A stretch of 64,000 bases of DNA from Chamaecrista fasciculata. Its lineage: Eukaryota > Streptophyta > Magnoliopsida > Fabales > Fabaceae. The translations under genes and the position numbers were made by a program. Positions 37,518 to 49,021 of the stretch are shown in pieces. The notes beneath the pieces were generated by a model, which was not told where the DNA came from, did no database searches, and saw only the letters and a list, made by a program, of their open reading frames with translations. How positions within the stretch are numbered: position 1 is the first letter of the stretch; each line of letters opens with the position of its first letter. The stretch is taken from contig QANZ01044994.1 of the NCBI GenBank assembly GCA_003254925.1, forward strand, positions 66,186 to 130,185, read 5' to 3'.

Positions 37518-39305
37518 TATACTATAGAAGGTGCGATTGAAAGTAAGGAAGATCTTGAGAAGATCATAGAATCTGACCCAAGTTGTGAAACAGGTGTTTT
37601 TGTGCCAGCAACGTCAACTAATCATAAAGCAAACTACCAATACGCTAGTGTCACCTATTGCCACATACACAAATCAATTTCTTTATTAATTAAATCCTTT
37701 TTTTAATATATAGATTCTTTTATTAATATCATATTCATGAACAAATAAGGGCCTTCATTTCATGTACGGTTCTTCTATTCTATGTATTGTTCGACAATAT
37801 GTTCCTTGCATCTTCCACGCAAGTACGCAACATGATTTGACCTTTAATTTTTAATTATTATACTTTTTTGAAATAAACCTTTCTAAAAAAGTGTTAGTTA
37901 ATTCTAAGGAGACCAATAATTAATGTTATCAAATAACTGATTTTTTTCAAATAATAAAAATATTTATTTTGAAAAATAATTTCTTATTACGATTTTCATC
38001 TTTTATAATATTTTATATCTTATATCTTATATTAATGAATGATTTTTTGAAAAATCTTACAATTATATATAATATAAAAGATTTAAGTCATAGGTTAAAA
38101 ATGGTGTAATATTATTTAATCATAAAACTAAAAAAAATTATTGATCAATACATTAATTTTATTAACTCTGGCCTTTATTAGTTCAATGGAGTAAATAATG
38201 ACAGAGATATGTGATGAAGATTGGCTTGTGTCCGATTTATATTTCTTGAAAAGATTAGATAAGATTGGCACTCAAAACACCATAATTGACCTTTATAATT
38301 ATATATTAAACATCATCATTAAATTATCAAGATGTTATATCACTTATTTGTTCTCACTTCTCATTATATATTGTCAAGTCTATTATAGAAAGTGATTGGA
38401 AAATCTAGTTATTAATTAGTGGGGCTAGCTAGCTAGCTCTCCAGATCAAGATTATTGTGGCCTTTCATATAAATAATATCTTCCACATTAATTGTTTATC
38501 TAATTATGTATTAGGTGTTGACAAGATATATAGTACTAGAGGAGCATGAAAGCTATTGTGGGTCCCAAATAAAACAAGACCTTGATCGATAGTTGATACC
38601 CATAATTTCTAACCATCCAACCCCATTTTGATGAACATGTTGCCACCACTACTTATCAATTATGTAAATGTGTGTGTTGATTTAGATATATAAATATATA
38701 TATATTGTTATTATTATAATTATTATTATTATATTTCACTTTAAAATGGATGGTGAATGAACCAACACCCATGTGGTCTGAAAATTTCATGGGCCAACAC
38801 CAACCCTTGTTGCCTCCAAATAATTAACAAATATCTAATGGTTTTTCTTAAAAAGAAAAATATTAAGACTGGTATTTTTGGTAAAAAAGTCTAGCTTATA
38901 TGCATATGATAAAAGCAACTGATGAATAGAGAATAATTCATAAATAGGTCTTTTGATTATTTAGTATATAGACTTATTGATTTATAAGAAGAGTAAATTA
39001 CCATTTTTTTCGTCTTAAGTAAATTCTATAGATAGCTGTGTTATTAATTAATTTATGTTTATAATAATTACCCTGATTTCTTCTAACTTTATCAATGTCA
39101 ATATCATATGTATATATATACAATAAATAAGTTTTATATGTCTTAGAGAGTATGTACATATTTTTAAAAAATCAAATTATAAATTTAATTAAAATAAAAA
39201 AATATTTTGACTATAGTTTAAAATAAAATAGAAGTAAGTAACTTATGTGAAATGATTTAATTAACTTACGTAAATTTTCATTATTTTTTTTTATTTTTTA
39301 ATATA
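37518..39305. other. AT-rich spacer
   Basis: No gene is visible. Short AT microsatellites occur near 38690-38730. An open frame of 65 codons at 38198 is AT-rich chance sequence. Confidence 0.4.
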
Positions 39306-39484
39306 TCTTATATTATATGGCTCCACCCCTTTCTGGTCGTCCACATTTTAAAACTATAGTACAAAATTAATAATAAGAGAAAAATTATTATTTGATCCCT
39401 TCTTTTTTACTGAGTTAACGATTTAGTCCCTCATTTATTTTACATACATATTTGCGTGCCCGTTAGGGCACGCAAAGCCTCTAG
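39306..39484 (+). mobile_element. Mini-Helitron-like element, copy 1 (179 bp)
   Basis: It starts TCTTATATTATATGG and ends CTAG, flanked by A on the left and T on the right, as Helitrons are. A hairpin, GCGTGCCC-GTTA-GGGCACGC (39454-39473), lies 7 nt before the terminal CTAG. A near-full-length copy in opposite orientation is at 44260-44437, and similarity stops at these same ends, which supports the limits. It encodes no Rep/helicase. Confidence 0.8.
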
Positions 39485-41000
39485 TATATATATATGTGTT
39501 AATTTTAAGATAACTATGTTTTAGTGTATGATTGTCAGTAAAGATTAGTTCAATTGACAAGAAATTGACTCCTAATTAGTATAGTCACGAGCTTTATTCT
39601 CGTTGTTAATGTGAGAGTTTTATTGATAGATAATCTACAATAAATAATTTTAATAAACGTTCATTAAACATGAAGACATATATTAGCTTTGGTGAGCTTT
39701 TATAATTCAATTCACCTAATCTTTAGTTTATGAAAAAAAATTATTGTCTAAACTAGTCAAGAAGCATATTTGAAGGACCAAAATTATACCTCATTATTTA
39801 AACAAGAATATGCTATATAATATGTGGCTCTTAGCCTATATATATCCTTAATTTCGCAATATTATAGCGAAAGTATGACTCTGAATGCCACTAGAATATG
39901 TTAAAGTAAGTCAAATTTCATTGTAGAAGGCAACATGTGTATGATTATGGGTGTATATGTTGCCTCAAGGCTCAAAGCCACTCAAATTTTTAAATTAATT
40001 AATTCATTAGGAATAATTAGGATGCTTTAATTTACACGTTTATATATTGGCAAAGTTGGCATACGGCCGGCCTCGTCATAATCAATCAATTTTCTATTTC
40101 AAGTGCATTTATTAAATAAGGATTCATATATCTTGAGGTTCATTTTCTATATACACTAATATTGACTGTTTTTAATTAATTTTACAGCTTCAAACATCAA
40201 AAATGTAAAGTAATTTTCATTATTATATGTACTTGATTTTTCGTTTTCTAGATGGGATGCTAATGGTTTAATTTATCTGAAAAAAAAAGGAGCTATTTTT
40301 GGCACAAGTATATTTTTTATCATTTAATTTAGAATTCGGTTTTAACAAAAAAAAAAATTGAGTTTGGAAATGTTTAATGTATTATTTATTTATTTATTTA
40401 TTAATATTATACCAATATTTTAACATTTAATTATTAACTCTGGTTCAAATTCAACATTTTGGGCAAATTAACTAAATTAAATTAATAGTAATTGAGATTA
40501 TAAAAGAAATCAATTAGTTGTTAGAAATTAAAGACCAAAAGTGTACTTTTATACAAAAAAATTATAATATATAAAATCATTATTACTTTCCTTTTTATAA
40601 AAGTCAAGAAATATAATGATCTATTAATCAAGATTAATTGAAGTATTGGCTAGCTGATAGGAATCCTAGCAAAAAAACTTTTTGAGCCTGACATTAAGCT
40701 TGTAAGATAACATATAGAAACTTTTTGACTCTATTTCGCTCTCTCTTTATGGGTTAATAGAGACCAATTAATATGCGTGTTGCATATTATATAGTACATA
40801 TAAACCTTATCTTTGAAATGATTGCTTTCATTTTATTACACCATTGTGGAATATTATTAAAGTAATTATTTTAATGTGCTACCAATCAATTGCACAATTT
40901 ATTAATAATTAATGGAATCAAGTAAATAATAGAGGAAGAAAATGGATATTGCATATATGAACTAAACCAAGTTTGCACCATATTTCATCATATATTTTGG
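39485..41000. other. AT-rich spacer
   Basis: No gene or recognisable element is seen, other than short AT-rich tracts. Confidence 0.4.
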
Positions 41001-42382
41001 TGACATTTTAGAGCATTTTATATTCATTTGGGATTCAATTGCATGCCTTTATGTCCCTTTATGATAAAATATGATGCCTTGAAGTTTGATGATTATTTGG
41101 ACTATTTTGTGATTAATTGAGTGGTTTTCTCGGGTTTAATCTTTATTATTTGATTGATCCTCTTTATCCTGAGAATTCACTTAGTTTCTCGATGTTCTTG
41201 GTAGGTTATGATGAAATCCAACGTGTTGAAATACTTCAAGGAAGGCTTAAGGATGCTTGGAGACGAGTCAGGGACCAAACCGAGAAGAATCAGAAGTCTG
41301 GAGAAACCGTCGCCGGAACCGCCGCCATGCATAGCTGCGGCGGGTCCGCGACGGGTCTCTCTGGAAAAACCGCCGCCATGCACAGTCGCGGCGGGTTTGC
41401 TATAATTTATAATTAAGCAGGCCCAAGCCCGATTTGGATGATTCAGACCTAGATTCCCTTGGAATAAGCCGAAAATAATACATATGAGACGTTTTTAGGT
41501 CATTTAGAGGCTACACATTTGTTTTTAGAGAGTTTTACACATTCCATATCTCGGTTAGCAATTTGGATCATCGTGTGAAGCTTTTCTTGAGATCATGGCA
41601 GCAAATTCTGGAGTTGTTCCCATGAGCGGCTAAACACTCATACCCGGAGGAGCATTGGAGCAAAGCATGAACTAGGGTTTCACCACTAGGGAGTTTTTCT
41701 CACTCTAGAATTAGGATTTACTTTATTGTTCTTGAATTCTAGTTGAACCTGAGAACTATTTGGTATTCTGATTCTTGATTAGGAACTTGGTTTTATTGTT
41801 TAATTATATCTTGATTGTAACCCTTGAGTTTACACTAGTTTAGTTATAATTATAGATGTATAGCTTTGACAATGGTATTTGTTATAAAGATTATGTTTCT
41901 TGATCTTCTTTATCATCAATTGAATGAAGGTTCTGAATTCTTGTTATGACTTATCTTATTTAAGGTATTTTCATGATAATATTGTTAACCTAGGTCATTA
42001 AGTTATTAGTGGCTACCTTAGGATGATAGTGCGAGATGCTCCGCTTATTTTTATTAGTGATGATTGCTTAATCCAATTGCTCTGTCGGGTACTCTCTCAA
42101 CTCAGTTAATCGTTGATTTATTATTATTGCCTTTCAATTCAGTCTTTCAATCAAAAACCCAAAAATATTATTGTTTTATTTAATTATTATTTTAGGTCAT
42201 AGAAAATCATTCAACGAACAAATTTCCTTTGCTTTCACCCGATTAGTGATAATTTGGTATCGTTTGCAATTAAACTTTGCACAAAAGTTCCTCAAGAGAT
42301 CGACTCGGATTGCACCACTATAGTGCATTATTTCCGGTATTTTTTACCACCTAGCGACCGGTGCGGTCATTGCCCGATCACA
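41001..42382 (+). mobile_element. Probable solo LTR of a gypsy-like retrotransposon (about 1.38 kb)
   Basis: The element begins TGACATTTTAG and ends CGATCACA, with TTTGG (40996-41000) and TTTAG (42383-42387) as a 4/5-matching target-site duplication. The left part has the 'catgccttt...gtcccttt' style, and the right part a 'ttcctcaagagatcgactcg' stretch, common in long LTRs of plant Ty3/gypsy (Tat-type) elements. No polyprotein domain is present. At about 41310-41400 two GC-rich copies of an approximately 50-bp unit containing 'ccgccgccatgca' occur. Orientation and lineage are inferred. Confidence 0.55.
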
Positions 42383-43361
42383 TTTAGTTAAAGTTCGGGC
42401 TTTTACCCCACAACCAAAATACATACTATAAATTTCTCTCGTAAATCTTTAAAGAGATTGGGAGGTTTTTAGACTCTAATAGGATATGAGTACTTATTCT
42501 CATTTAAATTTTCTTTTACCAAAAAAAAAGACTGAAGTTTGAATTTCTGCGAAAAAAAATACCCACATTTAATACCTGATAGTACCTTAAACAATGATAC
42601 TTACAATAATGGACTATATTTATATACAAAGCTTTACATTTAATAACTGAGTTACCTAATTAAACTATTTTATCTTCAATTTTAATTAGAATAGTATGTA
42701 TTTTGGTTTTTATTATAAGTAAAATTTTGAGTTTCAGTCTTACACAAATACTTTTTTACTTAAACTAAAATATAATGAGTAAGAGGTACGTTATATTTAA
42801 ATACAAAACTGCACAATATAATCCATTAAATTATTATTGGTTTTAGTTTCTCAATATTCCTTCATACATCTTATAACATCAGAAAAATCCTAAACATACA
42901 TTTTGAGGATTAATTTATTTATTGATTTTTGAATTTCCTCTGTTATATCATCAATGAATATCCTGTTTTCGATAAAAAAAAAAGTTTAAATTTATTGTCC
43001 GAAAAAAATAAATGAAAGCAATAAACAGTTATTTAATCTTTTAGTTTTCATCAACCATTTTTAATACATATTTTATATTTTTATATTATACATTTTGGAA
43101 CCAAAAATACTAAAATATCTAATACTGATAACAATCTAGCGACCAGAAGATAACCAAGAGCCGGGGAATTTCATTGTAATTAACATTAATCTACATGGTA
43201 ATCACATCACATCTAATTGTAAACGACAGAAAAAGAAAAAGAAAAAAAGATAAAAGAAATATATATAAAAATTATTTTTATTACTATGACGAATCATCAC
43301 AAGTGTAATATATATAGAACTGTTTCTGTTGATGACTTTTAATCACATGAAAAATACTACA
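42383..43361. other. AT-rich spacer downstream of paralogue B
   Basis: No gene is visible. The end near 43362 should contain the 3' UTR of the minus-strand gene. Confidence 0.4.
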
Positions 43362-43865
43362 TCAGTATATAATATGTTGTTGTTGTGGCAAGTAATAATT
43401 ATAATTAGTCTCACTAATTTCTTGCTCCATCAAAACCCCATAGTATAACTCAGAGTTGTAATTGCTATCATCCCCACCGGTAGCACCAGGACTCAATGCA
43501 TCTTCCATCATCATAAACTCATCCAACGGTGCCGATGACGACAAGTAATTCATGCATGCCGTCTCTTCCATATCCACCGTCCAATCATAATACCCATGAA
43601 GATGATGATCATCACCATTATTGACTGATGACGTGGAGCAATCCTGACCCTCCACCTGTCCCACCACATCATGCTGACTTGTGATCACAGCCTCAAGTGA
43701 TTGAATCATACTCACAAGCCTATCATCATCTTCTCCATAGCATTCATCATGATCATGAAGAACATGAGCTTCTTCATTCTCTGTAATTTCTTCCATTAAT
43801 GTCATGAGAAGGTAGTTGTTGGTCTGTGAAAACTCAAGGACATTCTCACCAACTGAGGAAGCCAT
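43362..43865 (-). CDS. Small acidic plant protein of unknown function, paralogue B
   Basis: This single-exon frame of 167 residues starts MASSVGEN at 43865, the first in-frame Met. It shares with the gene at 36192-36707 the N-terminal MAS.V.EN, the hydrophobic YLLMTLMEE block, an acidic DDDRLVSMIQSLEAVI helix, a W-x-V-D-M block and a C-terminal QEIS. The rest is diverged, His/Asp/Asn-rich, with a Tyr/Gln-rich tail. No membrane span or known domain is visible. Same strand, similar length and about 7 kb spacing suggest an old local duplication. Function unknown. Confidence 0.8.
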   Translation of the reverse strand: MASSVGENVLEFSQTNNYLLMTLMEEITENEEAHVLHDHDECYGEDDDRLVSMIQSLEAVITSQHDVVGQVEGQDCSTSSVNNGDDHHLHGYYDWTVDMEETACMNYLSSSAPLDEFMMMEDALSPGATGGDDSNYNSELYYGVLMEQEISETNYNYYLPQQQHIIY

Positions 43866-44051
43866 ATATATATGTATATATAATTGGTTTATGAATACCC
43901 TTTTACTTATTTTCTTGCTTGAGATTTGGAGATTAATGGCTGAAGAATTAGTGATAGAGCAAATTTAAGAAGCAAAGTGGAAGAATTGAAGAAAAGATGA
44001 AGATTGAAGAACAAGACTCTGGCTCTGAAAGATAAGGTAAGGAGGGTGAAG

Positions 44052-44063
44052 CCTTTTTATAGG
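44052..44063 (-). promoter_or_regulatory. TATA-like box of paralogue B
   Basis: On the minus strand the sequence is CCTATAAAAAGG, about 190 bp upstream of the start codon at 43865. It closely fits the plant TATA consensus. Confidence 0.65.
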
Positions 44064-44259
44064 CAATCATGTGATTCTAATTAATAAGGTAATTTAAATA
44101 TATGAAGATTTGTTTGTATTATTATTATTTACGATTATATTATGAGTGATATCTATGAAAATGTTTAATAGATATAGGTGTTGACACAATGTGTCAATGA
44201 TGTAAAGTTGTCAAGCAACAATGGGAACACATCCAGGTAAGCATATATATATATATATA

Positions 44260-44437
44260 CTAGGGGCTTTGCGTGCCTTAACGGGCACGCAAATATGTAT
44301 GTAGAATAAATAAGGGACTAAATTGTTAATTTAGTAAAGAAAGAGAGACCTAATAGTAAATTTTCTCTTATTTTTAATTTCATACTATAGTTTTAGACAT
44401 GGACGACCAGAAAGGGGTGGAGCCATATAATATAAGA
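44260..44437 (-). mobile_element. Mini-Helitron-like element, copy 2 (178 bp)
   Basis: This is the reverse-complement relative of 39306-39484. On the minus strand it begins TCTTATATTATATGG and ends CTAG followed by T, with the same GC-rich hairpin just before the end. It lies about 200 bp upstream of the paralogue B TATA-like box. Confidence 0.8.
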
Positions 44438-45096
44438 TAGATATATAAGATTTTATAAAACAATTAATAATGAATAAATTAATATTATTAGAGAGTTATT
44501 GGGTAACATATGCAGCACTTAAAATATAATAATAATGGATGGATGGATGGGCATATCAAAAAGGAGACATTGTGTCCTTCCACCAAATGACCAATAATTA
44601 ACTAACAATGGAAATAATTAATGTTTGGATCGAGTACATGCATTGAAATGTCACCTCTTAATTAACAGTTTGTTGGATCGTCTTCGATCTTTCTTTGGCC
44701 AATTATTGGATAATCGCACATGTACATATAATTGATATTTTTATAACAAATATATATAATTATAAATACGTTTCTAAATGAAATGACATTGTGATTATGA
44801 TGCACCAACGAATGTGCAAATGTGATGTGACAATGCAATTGTTCCCTGTTTATGTATCAAAGATTCAATTAAAAATAGATACGTCTTCTTGTAAGGGTGT
44901 TGTTCTTTCAAGGAGTCAAAGTCCCACTTTCAAAGTGCTATGTGCATGTGGAAGATTGAGGATGTCACATTTTTTAAGGAATAAAATTAAACAGAGATTT
45001 ATCGTGTGATTTTTAAGAAGATATGATTTTGTTTTTGAGATATTTTTATTGTTATTCTTTTAATGATTTTTTTAAGGGTGTATGATAGGAGAATAT

Positions 45097-45204
45097 ATAA
45101 ATTCTTAGGAAAACCATACCCTAAAAATTAATTGTTGAGGTTAGAGAGCCCAAGGTTATATAGTGCTTTATTTCAGCTAATCACCCAATGTGAGACTCAT
45201 ATCA
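45097..45204. repeat. Direct repeat unit 1 ('ttgaggtt..gagactc')
   Basis: It shares with 45319-45429 a series of phrases in the same order: 'ttaggaaaacca', 'gttgaggtt', 'ttatat.gtgcttta', 'ttcagcta', 'tgtgagactc'. The two units are about 220 bp apart and roughly 80% similar by eye. The type of element is not recognised. Confidence 0.75.
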
Positions 45205-45318
45205 TTATATACTCCTTCGAAAGTATTCGGCACGACGCATTATACGTATCTTAATCCAGCCTATAGGCTGCCCTCTCCGTGTCAGTCGACTCTCAATTAA
45301 AGCACCAATTGATACGAG

Positions 45319-45429
45319 TATAAGCCCTTAGGAAAACCACACCCCAAAAGCTAGCTGTTGAGGTTGGAGAACTCAAGATCTTATATGGTGCTTTACTTCA
45401 GCTAACCACCTGATGTGAGACTCGAACTA
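45319..45429. repeat. Direct repeat unit 2 ('ttgaggtt..gagactc')
   Basis: This is the second copy of the unit at 45097-45204, with 'agctagctgttgaggttgg' and 'gatgtgagactcgaac' as landmarks. It is non-coding. Confidence 0.75.
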
Positions 45430-45842
45430 ATATAACATGAGGTCTTTTTAAAGAAATCATCAATAATCCAAACGCTATTCTCGTCCAACCATGTTTAATC
45501 TTTTGATGAAATTCAATATATTAGTGTTGGTGTGGTTGTGTGATTATATCTTATTTAAAGTTTGTCGTTTAATTTTATTTTTTTAAAATTGTAATTGATT
45601 TTTTTAAAAATAAATAATTTAAAAAATTTGTTTGATGACTTGACTTTTCGAAAAAAAATTTGAAAAAAAAAGAATTATATTTAACGTTCAAAAAACAAAA
45701 ACAAGTCAAACATGTTTTAAAGAAAATGTGAAGAATCGATTTGTATGAAAATTGAAAATTCAATTCACAATTGTCTATGAAAATTTTAGGGAACTTTCTA
45801 CTTACTTTCTTGGGAACCGAATCCTCAACAGTCTAAGGAAGG

Positions 45843-46880
45843 TGCAGTCTTTGCATTTTGTCAAATATGGGCCGTTCGTTTTATTGAACCGTCAAGATTC
45901 TGCCACGTGTAAAATGGACAAGTCAGAGTTTCACTTCCATTCAGTCCCACTTACTTCCCTTGCGTACAAAAAAAAAAGAGTCCCACATCCCTTGACGGCG
46001 GCAACACGGTTCAACAACGGCGGCGTTCTCATCTCGGTCCGGCGACGGCACCACCATACTCTTCCCCATTCTCAGTGGCGGTACCGTCCTTCTTCCCTGA
46101 CGCGGCTGCTTTCTCTTCGCGGTTCATAGTTTTGATTACTGAAGATGCAGATCCGTCGCCTTTGAACTTTGAATTCTTGCTGTCGATATTTCGAGAGAGT
46201 TATTCACTTCTTGATTTCTCCAGCTCTCATCCGATAATTCTGATTAGTGTGTACATCCGAAAAGCTTCAATGAAACCCAACATCACAAATCCCAAATCAT
46301 CAACCCAAAGAAAGCCTCATATGAATTGAAAAACTCAATCATCAAAACAAGTTCAGTAATGTTCAAGCCACTTCAAAAATCTCAATCGAGGTATGCAAAG
46401 CTGAAATGCATCAAGTTGACCCCTCCCATACACACAATCTGAAATGCATCAAGTTGACCCCTCACACACACACAATCGACCAAATATCCAACATCAAATA
46501 AATACCTCTGAATGAATTTTTTGAAACAATTCAACAACCTCTTCTTCAGAGAACTTCCTGAAATCCTTTCCTTCCAAATCCTTATAGTAACAAAAATTCC
46601 TTCATATATCCCTCTTTGTTGTGAATCACTCTCTCAGAAAAATAATCTAAGACTGAGAATGGGGAAGAGTATGGCGGTGCCATCACCGGACCGGGATGAG
46701 CCGCCGGCGTCGTTGAACCGCGAGCTGGAGAACACGGTTGCCGTCAAGGGAGACCGGTGCAAAGGAAGTGGGAGGCTGAGGGAAAATGGAAATGTGTTTT
46801 TGGCAATTTGGGGACACGTGGCAGCATCTGGGCGGTTCAATAAACGGACGGTCCATATTCCACAAAATGCAGACACTGCA
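45843..46880. mobile_element. GC-rich inverted-repeat element (about 1.04 kb, arms over 200 bp)
   Basis: The left arm (about 45843-46075) and right arm (about 46650-46880) are inverted copies. 'GCAGTCTTTGCATTTTGT' on the left pairs with the complement of 'acaaaatgcagacactgc' on the right. A CCACGTG core and a 'gaatggggaagagtatggcg' block recur inverted. Arms are GC-rich compared with the surroundings. The interior (46080-46640) is non-coding and has a 37-bp direct duplication ('tctgaaatgcatcaagttga', near 46400-46475). No target-site duplication was found. Long arms suggest a Mutator-like foldback element, possibly with captured sequence; that is inference. Confidence 0.7.
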
Positions 46881-47052
46881 CGCGCATGAGACTGCCGAGG
46901 ATCCGTTTCCACTTTTTTGAGCCATCACTAAACAATCCAATTCGATTCGATTGGATCCCTATATGGCTACATCGTTCAGCGCCTTCACAAGGTTATGGCA
47001 ACGCCTTTTATTTGTTGCAAAAACTTCTCAAAACAGTACGATTCGTGATCAG

Positions 47053-47217
47053 CAGGGGCAGATGTAGGGGGCCACGACCCCCCAAATTAGCAATAACTTC
47101 ATTTAAGTCCTTGTAATTGTTAAAAAAATTTATAAAAGCTATATGAGTGGCTCCCCCCATTTTTATAAAAAATTTATAATGGTCTCCCCCCAACCAAAAA
47201 TCCTGCCTCCGTCCCGG
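47053..47217. mobile_element. hAT-type MITE, copy 2 (165 bp)
   Basis: The perfect 8-bp target-site duplication gtgatcag lies at 47045-47052 and 47218-47225. It is clearly the same family as 4859-4999, sharing 'caaattagcaataacttcat' and 'aaccaaaaatcctgcctccg'. Its right terminus is altered (ends cccgg instead of cccctg), and it has about 25 bp extra near the right. Confidence 0.9.
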
Positions 47218-47225
47218 GTGATCAG

Positions 47226-49021
47226 AGCCTACTATATAATTGTTTTCATACAAAAGTTATATTTTTAGCGACGCGTTATTTGTAACAACAAAATTTGTTG
47301 GGGTTTAATTTTGATACAGAATCCTAAATTGTGATCTGAATCCTTACACATAATTGAGAATAAGACTATTGGTTTTCTGATATAAAAAATGGAAGATTTC
47401 TTTTTTCAGGCCAAAAAAAAATATATAAAAAATGGAAGACAAATAATCGTTAAAGAAAGATTAAGGGTATAAATTTTTATGAAAATAAAAAAAACTAAAT
47501 AATATTATTTGTAGAGTTTGTACGTGTTAAAATACAAATTTAGTATATTAATAATGTTATTATAAGTTTGGGCCATTGTTGTCTACTTGTCCATCAGCAT
47601 CGGGCACAATTAATGGTTAGCATATTTTTTTGGAATATAAAGTATTAAATCATTAATTGAGTGATGGTTGGTAAATACTCGTATTCATAAAGCAGACAAG
47701 TGATGACCACTATGCAATAATTAAGAAACACAATCACAGTAGTGTTTGAAATGACACCCCTAATCAATTGATTAGTTAATTAATTTCTGTTGGAGTGGAC
47801 AGCTATGTTTGGACTTTGGAAATGAGATTGTGATTTTGATAATGCTGCACCAAGAATGTGAAAGGATTCCACAATCTAATAGTTTTTTTTTATAAATAAT
47901 TTTAAAAAAATTATTGTTTGGAATTATAATTGTCAATCGTTTAATCATATTTTAAAATTTATGTGTAATTATTTACAAATATTTTATATTTATCTTAAAC
48001 TATAAGCGTAAACTTATAAATAATTAATAACTAAAAAAAATTATTGATAATTTTGACTTCTATAGGTTTCTTTAGTGATGAATATAATTACTTGCATTAT
48101 AAAAAAAATAAATTAATTGGAGGAGATCTCAATCAATAAATAATCTTGTACGTGGATGTGGCTTTCTATATTTGGGTCAAGTCACTTTGAAAGTGCTATA
48201 TGTGGGTGTGGAATATCGAAGATGTCACTTAATAAATATTATAAAAAGGAAATTCTTTCTTTATTATAATCTTTAAAAATGGAAATTTTTGTGTGGTCAG
48301 CTGACTTGTTTTATCTAGAGCCACTACTTTTACATCTTTTAGTGAGATATTTTTTATTAGTAAAGAAAAAATTGAGTCTATATAAATATTACTGCATATA
48401 TACCATATTCTAACTTTTTTTGTCAACAAAATCATTATGGTAATGTCTGATAAACCCATCACTTTTTTTTTCAGATTTACTTATTGTAGATAAAATTGAG
48501 TGAATATGGATTTATCTAAATAAACAAGCTTAAAGATTATGAAGAATATGATAATATGTATTATTCAACTGTGCTGAATACAAGAGCATACAATATATAC
48601 AGTCTAACAAAATTATACTACAAGCTTATGAGAATGTATGGGCTACCTTATAACAAAAGTAAGGCAGCTTATTGTATTTGGTATTATCTATTTTCTTCCT
48701 TAGCCCACCTCAAACTCAAATGCAGAGTGGAGCCCACCTCAAACTCACATATCCTACAAGCTTTTTAGAAAGTACATTTCATCATATGGAGAGAATATGG
48801 GATCCACTCTGCATTTTTTTTTTTTGTATTTTGGTACATTTTGGAAAGAGAGAAAAAGTATGAATTTCACAATAAAATCTATATTTTCTCTGTCTTTTTT
48901 CTTTTATCTCTAAAATGTGAAAAAATTACAACAAAAAAATATAGAGGACGATCCATTTCCAAGAATATGCTACCTTAAGCTATCACAGGGCGAGTGCACT
49001 AGTTGCATTCAGTATTATCTA
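47226..49021. other. AT-rich spacer with a diverged duplicate of 44645-44975
   Basis: No gene is supported. Bases 47745-48225 resemble 44645-44975 in order and orientation. The segment near 48650-48705 resembles the sequence at the MULE insertion site (48970-49021 continuing at 50888), including 'gtattatctat.ttccttcct'. Confidence 0.45.

Larger units (their letters stand above)
44438..45842. other. Spacer with duplicated segments
   Basis: No gene is supported. Bases 44645-44975 are a diverged copy of 47745-48225. Bases 45097-45204 and 45319-45429 are a direct-repeat pair. The remainder is AT-rich. Confidence 0.5.

Noticed and set aside
45843..46889. Several 75-125-codon frames in the GC-rich inverted repeat
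   Set aside because: They arise from GC-rich arms read in several frames and lack recognisable domains; the inverted arms explain the symmetry.
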